DNA of 64,000 bases from Chloroflexota bacterium (GTDB taxonomy: Bacteria; Chloroflexota; Anaerolineae; UBA4142; SHND01), in the NCBI GenBank assembly GCA_004295045.1, contig SHND01000003.1, positions 92,508 to 156,507 of the forward strand. The letters run 5' to 3'. Made by a program: the position numbers and the translations under genes. Shown here piece by piece: positions 1 through 7,956 of this stretch (the stretch's first letter is position 1; every line of letters starts with the position of its first letter). A model generated the notes under the pieces. The model was given only the letters and a program-made list of their open reading frames with translations, had not been told where the DNA came from and did not search any database.

Positions 1-13
1 AGCATATCGCAGG

Positions 14-33
14 TCGCTAAAACGAATTAGCGA
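14..33. other. Small inverted repeat upstream of the tRNA
   Basis: TCGCTAA (14-20) can pair with TTAGCGA (27-33) around a 6-base loop. No T-run follows, so it is not a convincing terminator. The rest of 1-65 shows no gene start; it may be the 3' flank of a gene lying before the window. Confidence 0.35.
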
Positions 34-65
34 TACGCGATTCCCCACAGGCAATTCGCGCATTT

Positions 66-159
66 GGGGGTAGATTCGTCCGGGTGGGCGGCGCGGTCTT
101 CAAAATCGTTGCGAGGTGGTGGTACCATCTTGGGTGGGTTCGACTCCCATCTACTCCCG
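66..159 (+). tRNA. selC: tRNA-Sec (anticodon UCA)
   Basis: This folds as a selenocysteine tRNA, which reads UGA codons when helped by SelB. The acceptor GGGGGTAG (66-73) pairs with CTACTCCC (151-158) over 8 bp with one G-U pair. A 6-bp D stem, TCGTCC with GGGCGG, follows. The anticodon loop CTTCAAA carries TCA. A long variable arm pairs GAGGTGG with CCATCTT. The T arm holds GGTTCGACTCC. An 8-bp acceptor plus 5-bp T stem, a 6-bp D stem and a long extra arm are the family hallmarks. G159 is the discriminator base and CCA is not encoded. SelA, SelB and SelD are not in this window. The next gene starts 10 bases downstream. Confidence 0.93.
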
Positions 160-168
160 TCTAAAAAA

Positions 169-1125
169 ATGTCACAACTCATTCATCCCCTTTCACTCGC
201 TTCACAAGCAAACACAAATTTCATCGGAAGCAAAGCCGCCGCGCTCGGTGAACTAAAACGCGCGGGGCTCAACGTTCCGAATGGCTTTGTGGTGACCACC
301 TACGCGTATCCCGACTTTATCGCGCCGCTCCAAGAAAAAATTCGCGCGCGGCTGACCGACGACGTCATCATGGACCCGGCGGAATTGGAGGGCTCGGCAA
401 CGGAAATCCGCGAATGGATTCAAGCGCAACCGCTGCCCGACTCTTTGCGCGCGGAACTGGCAAGCGCGCTCGAAACTCTTGACAACGCGGAACGCGCCTC
501 GCTGATCGCGCGTTCATCACCCGCCTCTGACGATTTGGCAACGTCGTTCGGCGCGGGGGTCGCGCGCGCGTATTTGGGTCTTGTCGGCATTGATGAAATC
601 GAACGTGCCATTGCGCGTTCATGGTCGGCTTTGTGGAATTCGCGCGCGATGTATTATCGCTGGCGTAAAAAAATCGCGCAGACGGAACCCGCGTTCGCCG
701 TTCTCGTTCAGCCAATGATTCGCGCGGACAGCGCAGGTGTGTTGTATACACAACATCCGATGAGCGGCGACCCTGACGAAATGCAAATCAAATCAGTTTT
801 TGGCTTGAGCGTTCCGATTACGAGCGCGCGTTTTCGCCCGGATGAATTTGTGTTCGACAAAAGCAAGAACGAAATCACCGACCGCGACATTGCCGACCAA
901 ACTGTAAAATTGATGGTCGGCACTGATGGGCATGTCGAAGAACAAGTGATTTCCGAAACAGAAGTCGAGGCGCCTTCTTTGAACGACGCCCAAGTGGGAG
1001 AACTCGCCGCGCTCGGTCAGCAGATTGAAAAATTTTTTAACGCGCCACAAGATATCGAGTGGGCGATTGTGGACGACAAGATTTTTGTCTTGCAAGCGCG
1101 TCCGATGGGGATGCGGAACTCGTAG
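169..1125 (+). CDS. Stand-alone PEP synthase/PPDK N-terminal ATP-binding domain protein
   Basis: The 318-aa product matches only the nucleotide-binding (PPDK_N) domain of phosphoenolpyruvate synthase and pyruvate phosphate dikinase. It opens with the family-like FIGSKAAALGELKRAGLNVP, has the RSSPASDD segment near residue 115, and ends in the typical IEWAIVDDKIFVLQARPM. The phospho-histidine swivel domain and the PEP/pyruvate barrel are absent, so full PEP synthesis is not possible from this protein alone. It may phosphorylate a partner's histidine domain or another substrate. ATG 169 is chosen because an upstream in-frame TTG at 64 lies inside the tRNA. No partner domain is encoded next door. 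Confidence 0.8.
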   Translation: MSQLIHPLSLASQANTNFIGSKAAALGELKRAGLNVPNGFVVTTYAYPDFIAPLQEKIRARLTDDVIMDPAELEGSATEIREWIQAQPLPDSLRAELASALETLDNAERASLIARSSPASDDLATSFGAGVARAYLGLVGIDEIERAIARSWSALWNSRAMYYRWRKKIAQTEPAFAVLVQPMIRADSAGVLYTQHPMSGDPDEMQIKSVFGLSVPITSARFRPDEFVFDKSKNEITDRDIADQTVKLMVGTDGHVEEQVISETEVEAPSLNDAQVGELAALGQQIEKFFNAPQDIEWAIVDDKIFVLQARPMGMRNS

Positions 1126-1149
1126 ATTCGGAAATCGAGGGGGCTGCGA

Positions 1150-1944
1150 ATGCCTTTTCGAACACGAGTTAGAACGCGCGCGTCATTTTTTATGCTCAAG
1201 AATCAGTTTGCCAAAATCGGTTTCGTTGTGCTTTTCGGTTTACTCTTCGTATCGTTGAGTCTCAATCTCATTCTTTACGCACAAGGACGTGAATATTATC
1301 TGGAACTCAATCGCACTCGGCTCGATCCGCTCGGGTTAGCTTCATATCCGACCCTCACCCTTCCTCGTACAACTTTCGCCGAAAAGCACCGTGTGCTTTT
1401 CTTTGGAGATTCACGCGCTGCAGCTTGGACTATTCCCACCGAAGCGGCAGAGCTGACGTTATTCAATCGGGGCATCGGCTCGCAAACGAGCGCGCAAGCG
1501 GTCGGACGATTTTCCTCTCACGTACTCCCTTTGCAGCCAGACATCATCGTTATCCAAATCGGCATTAACGATCTCAAGACGATCCCGCTGTTCCCAGAGC
1601 AAAAAGCGACGATCATTGCCAATTGCAAAGCCAACATCAGCCGCCTCGTCGAGTTGTCCGTTCAATCTGGGGCGCAAGTTATTTTGACTACCATTTTTCC
1701 GTTAGGACGACTCCCTGTGGAACGACGACCATTCTGGTCAGAAGATGTGGAGATAGCCATCGAGGACGTTAATCAATTCATCACGACGCTCGAAAGCGAC
1801 CACGTAAAAGTTTTTGATACTGTAAAGGTGTTAGCAAACGCCAATGGAATCACCGACTCGCAGTATAGCCAAGACTTTTTACACCTCAACGCGGAGGGTT
1901 ACAACGCGCTCAATCGTGAGTTGGTGCCACTGTTGCAACCATAA
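1150..1944 (+). CDS. SGNH/GDSL-type hydrolase with N-terminal membrane anchor
   Basis: A 264-aa esterase/acylhydrolase of the SGNH fold. A basic N terminus is followed by one membrane helix at about residues 23-43, so the catalytic domain probably faces outward. Block I is VLFFGDSRAA with the nucleophile Ser, block II is the Gly in NRGIGSQTS, block III is the Asn in IQIGINDLK, and block V is the His in DFLHLNAEGY. All four catalytic positions are present. ATG 1150 follows AGGGGG with good spacing; an alternative ATG at 1192 lacks a ribosome site. The substrate, perhaps a cell-surface polysaccharide or lipid, cannot be told. Confidence 0.82.
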   Translation: MPFRTRVRTRASFFMLKNQFAKIGFVVLFGLLFVSLSLNLILYAQGREYYLELNRTRLDPLGLASYPTLTLPRTTFAEKHRVLFFGDSRAAAWTIPTEAAELTLFNRGIGSQTSAQAVGRFSSHVLPLQPDIIVIQIGINDLKTIPLFPEQKATIIANCKANISRLVELSVQSGAQVILTTIFPLGRLPVERRPFWSEDVEIAIEDVNQFITTLESDHVKVFDTVKVLANANGITDSQYSQDFLHLNAEGYNALNRELVPLLQP

Positions 1945-1971
1945 ACCGCGCATTCATTAAAAAGCAAAAGA

Positions 1972-2175
1972 ATGTTGCTCGAATCTAACCACAACGGAGC
2001 AGGGTTGAAGCATCTTGGCATCAGCGCGGCGAACCACGCAGATGTGGATGTAACGCCTGGCAATCTACGCGAGCGCGGCGTGGAGTTGCTCTATGAAACA
2101 CCGCGCCATCGCCCCGAGTTTGCCCCTACTTGCTGCTTTGTAGTTTGTCGCGTTCCCGCTTCCATATTTCCGTAA
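1972..2175 (+). pseudogene. Remnant of a VOC (glyoxalase-like) domain gene
   Basis: The readable 67 codons contain a stretch, GAGLKHLGISAANHADVD then LRERGVELLYETPRHRPEF, that resembles the second half of a vicinal-oxygen-chelate domain (glyoxalase/epimerase type). There it would normally run on into a metal-binding strand. Here the frame degrades into unrelated sequence where it meets the 3' end of the convergent MarR gene. No start region or first beta-alpha half is present. I read it as a decayed fragment; the match is by eye and short. Confidence 0.45.
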
Positions 2176-2593
2176 TTCGTTCAAAGGCATCCGCAATGGT
2201 TTCCAGTTCCTCTTCCGAATAACTGGAAATCAATTTGGCTTGCGCCTTTCTTGCCGATTCAAACCACGACGCGGCAGTTTCAGCCCCCGCTTTTGCTGGC
2301 GCGATTAGAAACCCGCGCCGGTCGTCAGGGTTCGGACGCCGCTCAATCATGCCTACCCTTTCAAGCCGATCCAGCATAGCGGTCGTCGCGCCGGAAGTGA
2401 GACCTGTGTGTTTGGCAAGTTCTGAAGGGGTGGCAATGCCTTTGAGAAAGAGAATCCGCAAACATTCCATGTCGGTTACATTAAGCCCTACCCATTCGCT
2501 CATCGCGTTGCGGAACAGCGTCAAGTGAACGCCATACTCGCGCACCGCAATCAGCGCGCGTTTCTTTAAGTCAGCCTTTGTGGATTTCGCCAT
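2126..2593 (-). CDS. MarR-family transcriptional regulator
   Basis: A 155-aa winged-helix regulator. It has the MarR layout: N-terminal helices, then TPSELAKHTGLTSGATTAM as the recognition helix-turn-helix, then the DR wing LERVGMIERRPNPDDRRG and C-terminal dimerisation helices. MarR proteins usually repress a divergent gene and release DNA on binding a small ligand. ATG 2593 is preceded by AGGGGG; a longer reading to 2662 would cross the promoter and operator region. The divergent neighbour is the DUF1801 protein at 2701, the most likely target along with its own promoter. Confidence 0.88.
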   Translation of the reverse strand: MAKSTKADLKKRALIAVREYGVHLTLFRNAMSEWVGLNVTDMECLRILFLKGIATPSELAKHTGLTSGATTAMLDRLERVGMIERRPNPDDRRGFLIAPAKAGAETAASWFESARKAQAKLISSYSEEELETIADAFERITEIWKRERDKLQSSK

Positions 2594-2611
2594 CGCTGCC
2601 CCCTTGACATT

Positions 2612-2643
2612 ATCTTGATTTTCAAGTATCTTGATTGTATAAC
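2612..2643 (+). promoter_or_regulatory. Divergent promoter with MarR-type operator candidate
   Basis: On the plus strand TTGATT (2615-2620) and TATAAC (2638-2643) are separated by 17 bases and point toward the gene at 2701. Overlapping the -35 box is a small palindrome, CTTGA-TTT-TCAAG (2614-2626), and ATCTTGATT occurs twice (2612-2620 and 2628-2636). Such TTGA/TCAA symmetry is common in MarR operators. The site also lies about 20 bases before the regulator's own start. Confidence 0.5.
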
Positions 2644-2700
2644 TAAATGGCTCAAAGGGCAAGTCGAGCCGCTAATTCAACGTACGGTGAGGAGATTTCC

Positions 2701-3153
2701 ATGAGCGCAAAAAACGAAAAAACAAAGTCAGAAAATGTTTGGTCGGACGAAGAAAAAGCCGCGATGAAGGCGCGCGCGCAAGAAGCAAAAGCCGAAGCGC
2801 GTATGGGCAAGAACCGAGCAGAAGGGGAGAAAGTTTTGCTTGCCGCAATTGCCAAAATGCCCGAATCAGACCGCTCCATTGCGAAGCAAATTCACGAGAT
2901 TGTCAAAGTCACCGCGCCAAACCTCATGCCGAAAACGTGGTACGGGATGCCCGCGTATGCAAATGCAGACGGGAAGGTCGTTTGTTTTTTTCAGGCGGGA
3001 AGCAAGTTTGACACAAGGTACTCGACGCTTGGCTTTACCGACTTGGCAAAGCTCGACGATGGCAACATGTGGGCGGCAGGTTTCGCGCTCATCAAGTTGA
3101 CCGACGCGGAAGAGAAAAAGATTCGCGCGCTCGTTAAAAAAGCGATCAGCTGA
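2701..3153 (+). CDS. DUF1801 (YdhG-like) protein
   Basis: A 150-aa protein with a highly charged Lys/Glu/Ala-rich first 50 residues followed by the DUF1801 fold (HEIVKVTAPNLMPKTWYGMPAY, then a CFFQAGSKFDTRYSTLGF strand). Members such as YdhG/FraH-like proteins have been linked to iron-chaperone or stress roles, but the function is not settled. ATG 2701 follows GAGGAG at proper spacing. It is divergent from the MarR gene and shares its promoter-operator, which suggests ligand-responsive expression. Confidence 0.75.
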   Translation: MSAKNEKTKSENVWSDEEKAAMKARAQEAKAEARMGKNRAEGEKVLLAAIAKMPESDRSIAKQIHEIVKVTAPNLMPKTWYGMPAYANADGKVVCFFQAGSKFDTRYSTLGFTDLAKLDDGNMWAAGFALIKLTDAEEKKIRALVKKAIS

Positions 3154-3272
3154 CCCTGCGAAAAGTTTTTCGCCAAAACGTCGTAAGGTATGGTGAGTTT
3201 CGTGCTCTAACAGTTGAGGTCGCGCAAACATTAAACGCGCGTTGCGACCAACATATCTCAGAGGAGTAAATC

Positions 3273-3503
3273 GTGACAGAGACTTGGCTTACCACACTTG
3301 TTACCGCCACACCGCAAGAAGGATTTGAACTTGCCATTACGCTCAGCCGTCGCGGCGTCAAATACACACAGCCGGACGTCGAGGTACTCAAGAAACTTCG
3401 CCCCGATTACGCGAATTCTGCAGACTCGCTCACTGCGGCGTCTCAAGTCGTCGCAATCAATTTTCAAACCATTGCCGCCGCAAACAACTACTGGCGTAAA
3501 TAG
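3273..3503 (+). CDS. Small uncharacterised protein, 76 aa
   Basis: I do not recognise the family. The start is GTG 3273, preceded at 6 bases by a strong GAGGAG site. The protein is soluble, with a predicted mixed helix/strand character and no signal or membrane segment. It begins MTETWLTTLVTATPQEGFEL and ends AAANNYWRK. It lies 120 bases after the DUF1801 gene on the same strand and ends just before a strong terminator. The ribosome site and terminator support it being real. Confidence 0.6.
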   Translation: MTETWLTTLVTATPQEGFELAITLSRRGVKYTQPDVEVLKKLRPDYANSADSLTAASQVVAINFQTIAAANNYWRK

Positions 3504-3541
3504 GCGCCGCGTTGTAGTCCTTCGCGTTCTCTCGGCAAATC

Positions 3542-3584
3542 AAAAACACCTCCACTCAAAAACAAGTGCAGGTGTTTTTATTTT
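3542..3584. terminator. Bidirectional intrinsic terminator
   Basis: AAAAACACCT (3542-3551) pairs with AGGTGTTTTT (3570-3579), with an inner CACT/AGTG pair. T-runs follow on both strands. It ends the plus-strand 76-aa gene and the long minus-strand ilv/leu cluster after ilvE. Confidence 0.85.
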
Positions 3585-3596
3585 GCGTCCAAACTT

Positions 3597-4547
3597 TTAT
3601 TCCGCCGCAACCGCCGCGTTCACCGCCACCGGAAAATTCACCGGATCGAGCCATTCCGCATAACGCGGCTCTTGCCCGCGCACCGCGCGATGATACACCT
3701 CTTGCAGATGCCGCGTAATCGGTCCCGATTCGCCCGCGCCGATTTGGCGAAAATCAATTTCGCGCACGCCGACCACTTCCGCCGCTGTGCCGGTCATAAA
3801 TACTTCGTCGGCAATATAGAGTTGGTCGCGCGAAAGCGGCTGCTCAATCACGTCGTATCCCAAATCGGTCGCGATGGTAACCAGCGAATCGCGGGTGATG
3901 CCTTCCAATACCGTCGAGCGCGTCGGCGTATAAATTTTTCCGCCGCGAATCATAAACAAATTATCGCCCGAACATTCCGCCACATAGCCCGTGGGGTCGA
4001 GCATAATCGCTTCGTCGAAACCGAGCCGCATGCTCTCGGTGCGCGCGAGAAACGAATTCGCGTAATTGCCCGAAATTTTCGCTTTGGTCATCATCACATT
4101 CGGATGATGTCGCGTAAAACTCGACACATTCACGCGCACCCCTTTCGCCAACGCTTCAGGTCCATAATAATCTTTCCAGAACCACGCCGCGATGCCGACG
4201 CCGATCGTCGCATTGTCAATGACCAGATTAAAACCGCCCTGCGCCGCATAGATCAAGGGACGAATATAGCACTCGGTAAAATTATTCGCGCGCACCATTT
4301 CACGCGCGGCTTGCATCAATTGATCAACCGAGTACGCCAACTCGCGCACGCCCAACACTTGAATCGAATTAACCAAACGTTCCATGTGCTCGCGATGGCG
4401 AAAAATCGCGGGTCCGCGTTCAGTGCTATAGCAGCGCATACCTTCAAAGACCGCGGTGCCGTAATGCAGCGCGTTCGTCAAAAACGGAACGTTCGCTTCC
4501 GCCGTCGGCACCAGTTTTCCATCCATCCACGTAAATTTTGAGTCCAT
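3597..4547 (-). CDS. ilvE: Branched-chain amino acid aminotransferase
   Basis: A 316-aa PLP-dependent fold-type IV transaminase for the last step of leucine, isoleucine and valine synthesis (2-oxo acid plus glutamate). The AKISGNY segment near residue 157 holds the Schiff-base lysine. LHYGTAVFEGMRCY near residue 28 and the EVFMTGTAAEVVGV segment near the C terminus are also typical. It is the last gene of the minus-strand cluster, 78 bases after pheA, and ends at a bidirectional terminator. Branched-chain rather than D-amino acid specificity is inferred from the sequence type and the cluster. Confidence 0.93.
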   Translation of the reverse strand: MDSKFTWMDGKLVPTAEANVPFLTNALHYGTAVFEGMRCYSTERGPAIFRHREHMERLVNSIQVLGVRELAYSVDQLMQAAREMVRANNFTECYIRPLIYAAQGGFNLVIDNATIGVGIAAWFWKDYYGPEALAKGVRVNVSSFTRHHPNVMMTKAKISGNYANSFLARTESMRLGFDEAIMLDPTGYVAECSGDNLFMIRGGKIYTPTRSTVLEGITRDSLVTIATDLGYDVIEQPLSRDQLYIADEVFMTGTAAEVVGVREIDFRQIGAGESGPITRHLQEVYHRAVRGQEPRYAEWLDPVNFPVAVNAAVAAE

Positions 4548-4570
4548 GAATTGCCCCTATTTTCGATTTC

Positions 4571-4627
4571 TAATTTATGATTTTTGATTTCAGCAAATCA
4601 TAAATCAAAAATCACAAATCATAAATT
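4571..4627. repeat. Word-built inverted repeat between pheA and ilvE
   Basis: The left part, TTTATGATTTTTGATTT, is complemented on the right by AAATCATAAATCAAAAATC, and AAATCATAAAT then recurs once more. The element fills most of the gap and reaches the pheA stop codon. It is AT-rich, unlike the genes around it. Confidence 0.7.
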
Positions 4628-5438
4628 ATTTCGCGCGCGGATACGAGCCGAATACGCGCAGTGTCGTCGTAATTTCCGACAGATTGTCGAGCGCGCGCTT
4701 GCCGCGTTCCACATGCGCGCTTTCCGCAAAATCCACATAAAAGATGTAATCCCACGGCGTTCCCGGCAGCGGCCGCGATTCGACTTTGGTCAAATCAATG
4801 TCGCGCAGCGCAAAGACGCTCAACGCTTTGAATAACGCGCCCGGCGCATTATGCAGCGTGAACGCAATCGAAGTCTTGCACGGCGGCGTCGGTTCAACCG
4901 GTTCGCGCGCCAACGCCAAAAAACGCGTATAGTTTTGCGGATTGTCTTCGACGTTACGCTGCAAAATTTGCATCGCATACACTTGCGCCGCGCGCGCTGA
5001 CGCAATCGCCGCTGTATCTTTTGCGCCCGACGCGCGTAGCATTTTCACCGAACCCGCCGTGTCGTACACCACCTCGCGTTTCCAGCCATGCGCGCGAATG
5101 AATTGGTCACACTGCGCCAGCGCTTGCGGATGCGACATGACCAGTTGAATGTCGTTCAGTGTCGTCTCAGGCGCGCCAATCAAACAATGTTCGACGCGCA
5201 AGACATGTTCGCCGACAATGTGCAGTTCATGCCGCGCCAACAAATCGTAATTTTGATGAATGCTGCCCGCGAGCGAATTTTCAATCGGCGCCATTCCGAA
5301 ATCAACGCTCTTTGACGCAACGGCGGCAAACAACGCGTCGAACGATTCACACGGCAGCGTTTCAATCTCCGCGCCGAAATGTTCAATCGCCGCCGCTTCC
5401 GAATATGCGCCCGGCTCGCCTTGGAATGCTATCTGCAT
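4626..5438 (-). CDS. pheA: Prephenate dehydratase
   Basis: A 270-aa enzyme converting prephenate to phenylpyruvate for phenylalanine synthesis. The N-terminal catalytic domain starts MQIAFQGEPGAYSEAAA and contains the catalytic-threonine motif NYTRF near residue 177. A C-terminal ACT domain follows, with GALFKALSVFALRDIDLTK and ESRP, the usual phenylalanine feedback site. There is no chorismate mutase domain. ATG 5438 gives the normal N terminus; a start 5 codons upstream is possible. Its place inside a branched-chain amino acid cluster is odd. Confidence 0.92.
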   Translation of the reverse strand: MQIAFQGEPGAYSEAAAIEHFGAEIETLPCESFDALFAAVASKSVDFGMAPIENSLAGSIHQNYDLLARHELHIVGEHVLRVEHCLIGAPETTLNDIQLVMSHPQALAQCDQFIRAHGWKREVVYDTAGSVKMLRASGAKDTAAIASARAAQVYAMQILQRNVEDNPQNYTRFLALAREPVEPTPPCKTSIAFTLHNAPGALFKALSVFALRDIDLTKVESRPLPGTPWDYIFYVDFAESAHVERGKRALDNLSEITTTLRVFGSYPRAK

Positions 5439-5440
5439 AG

Positions 5441-5524
5441 TGCGATAGTGCAATCGTGTTTTAGTGCGATAGTTGGAATCAAACGACGATTCCTGCGCTA
5501 TCGCACTATCGAACTATCGCACTC
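5441..5524. repeat. Word-built inverted repeat between leuB and pheA
   Basis: The left half repeats AGTGCGATAGT and close variants. The right half repeats the complement, ACTATCGCACT (for example CGCTATCGCACTATCG). The centre is TGGAATCAAACGACGATTCC, itself partly self-complementary. It spans nearly the whole gap and touches the end of leuB. Confidence 0.75.
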
Positions 5525-6587
5525 TCCTTATCACCTCATCCGTCATCTCACTCGTCCCCAACGCTCTCTCGCCCTCACGCGCAATGTCCGCGCTGCGGCA
5601 GCCGTCGCTCAACATTTCATCCACCGCGCGTTCAATCGCATTTGCTTCGTCTTCCAATTTCAACGAATGGCGCAACAACATCGCCGCGCTCAAAATAGAG
5701 CCGAGTGGATTCGCGATTTCTTTGCCCGCAATGTCAGGCGCCGAGCCGTGAATCGGTTCGTACAAGCCACGCGTTCCTTCGCCGAGAGAAGCAGACGGGA
5801 GCAATCCCATCGAACCCACCAACACCGCCGCTTCATCGGTGAGAATATCGCCAAACGTATTTTCGGTGACGATGACATCGAATGACGCGGGCGCGGTGAC
5901 GAGGCGCATCGCCGCCGTGTCAACGAGAACGTGGTCCAATTTCACATCGTGATAATCGTTGTGCATCTCTGTAGCAATTTCGCGCCATAAACGCGACGAC
6001 GCGAGAACGTTCGCCTTGTCCACGCTCGCCAATTTTTTCTGACGCGCCTGCGCGAGTTTGAATCCCAAATCCACGATGCGGCGAATTTCAAAGTCGTGAT
6101 ATTCGAGCGTGTCCACCGCGCTGACGTTTCCATTTTCTTGGCGGCGTTCCTTCGGTTTGCCAAAATACAAACCGCCCGTCAACTCGCGCACGACAATAAA
6201 ATCCACGCCGCAAATTTTTTCTTCGCGCAACGGCGACGCATACGCGAGCGCGGGACGCGTTTTCACCGGGCGCAAATTCGCAAACAGTCCCAACCCTTTG
6301 CGAATCGCGAGCAACCCATCTTCGGGGCGCGTCTTGGCTTTTGGGTCATCCCATTTCGGTCCGCCCACCGCGCCCAACAACACCGCGTCCGCGTTCAAAC
6401 ACGCGCGTAACGTTTCATCGGGCAACGCACTGCCCGTTTCATCAATCGCGATACCGCCGATGAGTTGCTGTTCAAACGTAAATTGATGCTCAAATTTTTC
6501 CGCGATGTTTTGTAAAACGCGCACCGCTTCGTGCGTCACGTCGGGACCGATGCCGTCGCCGGGGAGAATGACAATGCGAGAGTTCAT
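5514..6587 (-). CDS. leuB: 3-isopropylmalate dehydrogenase
   Basis: A 357-aa NAD-dependent decarboxylating dehydrogenase of leucine synthesis. It starts with the family [11 protein letters not shown] motif. The substrate and metal segments are visible: [10 protein letters not shown] near residue 100, [10 protein letters not shown] near residue 134, the catalytic Lys/Asp region around [10 protein letters not shown], and the C-terminal [16 protein letters not shown]. Length is normal. It follows the MFS gene by 90 bases in the minus-strand cluster and may also serve the citramalate route to 2-oxobutanoate. Confidence 0.95.
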   Translation of the reverse strand: MNSRIVILPGDGIGPDVTHEAVRVLQNIAEKFEHQFTFEQQLIGGIAIDETGSALPDETLRACLNADAVLLGAVGGPKWDDPKAKTRPEDGLLAIRKGLGLFANLRPVKTRPALAYASPLREEKICGVDFIVVRELTGGLYFGKPKERRQENGNVSAVDTLEYHDFEIRRIVDLGFKLAQARQKKLASVDKANVLASSRLWREIATEMHNDYHDVKLDHVLVDTAAMRLVTAPASFDVIVTENTFGDILTDEAAVLVGSMGLLPSASLGEGTRGLYEPIHGSAPDIAGKEIANPLGSILSAAMLLRHSLKLEDEANAIERAVDEMLSDGCRSADIAREGERALGTSEMTDEVIRRVR

Positions 6588-6603
6588 TTTTGATTTTTGA
6601 TTT

Positions 6604-6621
6604 AACCTGCGTAGGCAGGTT
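6604..6621. repeat. Short hairpin between MFS gene and leuB
   Basis: AACCTGC (6604-6610) pairs with GCAGGTT (6615-6621) around GTAG. The remaining gap holds CTATTCGCCC twice, the second copy forming the end of the MFS gene. No T-run follows, so it is not a clear terminator. Confidence 0.5.
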
Positions 6622-6677
6622 TTGCGATTTAGTTGCTCGCGAACTCTTTTCGCAACGAATTCCTATTCGCCCAAATT

Positions 6678-7931
6678 CTATTCGCCCGCAACCCCGACCA
6701 ATGATTTCACTGGCGCGCGCCGCACCCCCATCGAAAATGCTGCCGCGATAAAGCCCAACGCGGCGGCAGAGAAAAATGCAAAAGTATAATCGCCAAACGT
6801 ATCGCGCACCACACCGCCAAGATACGCCGCCGTCGCCGCGCCGACCATGTGCGTAAAGAAAATCCAGCCATATACTTTGCCGACAGATGCTTTGCCAAAC
6901 ATTTGCGACGTGAGGTTCACGGTGGGCGGCACGGTGGCAACCCAATCGAGTCCGTACAAAAATGCGAATCCGAACAGCCCGATGGAATCGCCGATGAATG
7001 GCAAGAGTAAAAGGGTAGAGGCGCGTCCGCTGTAATAAATTGCGAGCAACACGCGATTGTCGTAACGGTCGCTCAACCAACCCGACGCGAGCGTGCCGGC
7101 GATATTCATCGCGCCCATCAAACTCAACGCGCTTGCCGCCACAACATCTGCAAAGCCGTGTTCAACCGCGTGCGGCAAGAGATGCGTGCCAATCAAGCCA
7201 TTCGTCGTGTAACCGCAAATAAAAAAACTCGCGGCGAGCAGCCAAAAATCGCGCGAGCGCATCGCCGTTTGCATCGGCACCGATTTTCCCAAAGCTGCGC
7301 TTGACGTTTCACGCGGGACGGCTGTGCTCCCCACCGCGCGCAAGCCCATTTCTTGCGGCGTATCGCGCAAAAGAAAAAATACCAGCGGCATTGTCGCCAA
7401 AATCGCGAGCGCTAACGTTTCAATTACCATGCGCCAACCGTCGTTCGCGTTGATGGAAATGAGTGCAGGTAAAAAAATCAACTGCCCCGCCGCGCTTGCC
7501 GCGCTAAAAATGCCGACGAATAGACTGCGCTTTTTTTCAAACCAACGAATCGCAATCGTCGCGCCCAACACATTCGTTGCCATGCCCGTTCCGATTCCGA
7601 CGACAACGCCCCAAAAGAAATGCAAGCCGAGCATCGTTGTGAATGCCAACATGCCCCACAAACCAACTTCGATGACGATGAGCGCGGCAAGAAAAACACG
7701 TCTCGGTCCAAATTTTTCGACGAGCGTTCCGCCCAACGGCGCGCCCAATCCGAACCAAAGCAAACTCACCGCAATCGCCAACGAAATCGCGGAACGACTC
7801 CACCCAAATTCTGCCTCGAGCGGTCTGATAATCACCGCCGGCGCATTGCGCACTCCCGCCGACGCCAGCAACGCTAGAAATGTCACCGCCGCGATAACAT
7901 ACGCGTAATGAAATGGCAGTCGCCTTGTCAC
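6678..7931 (-). CDS. MFS transporter, monocarboxylate-porter type
   Basis: A 417-aa membrane protein with about 12 hydrophobic helices. It has the MFS features of this type: APLGGTLVEKFGPRRVF after helix 2, FEKKRSLFVGIFSAAS in the first half, and SGWLSDRYDNR in the second half. The pattern is closest to oxalate/formate and monocarboxylate porters. It lies between cimA and leuB on the same strand with a short gap upstream, so it may move a 2-oxo acid, citramalate or an amino-acid product. That role is inferred from position only. Confidence 0.83.
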   Translation of the reverse strand: MTRRLPFHYAYVIAAVTFLALLASAGVRNAPAVIIRPLEAEFGWSRSAISLAIAVSLLWFGLGAPLGGTLVEKFGPRRVFLAALIVIEVGLWGMLAFTTMLGLHFFWGVVVGIGTGMATNVLGATIAIRWFEKKRSLFVGIFSAASAAGQLIFLPALISINANDGWRMVIETLALAILATMPLVFFLLRDTPQEMGLRAVGSTAVPRETSSAALGKSVPMQTAMRSRDFWLLAASFFICGYTTNGLIGTHLLPHAVEHGFADVVAASALSLMGAMNIAGTLASGWLSDRYDNRVLLAIYYSGRASTLLLLPFIGDSIGLFGFAFLYGLDWVATVPPTVNLTSQMFGKASVGKVYGWIFFTHMVGAATAAYLGGVVRDTFGDYTFAFFSAAALGFIAAAFSMGVRRAPVKSLVGVAGE

Positions 7932-7956
7932 CTCTTCACCTCATCACTCCAGCTCT

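Noticed and set aside
64..168. N-terminal extension of the PPDK_N gene from TTG 64
   Set aside because: It would translate the tRNA-Sec; ATG 169 fits the family start.
3672..4541. Long plus-strand open frame opposite ilvE
   Set aside because: Arg/His-rich antisense frame created by the codon bias of ilvE; no ribosome site or family likeness.
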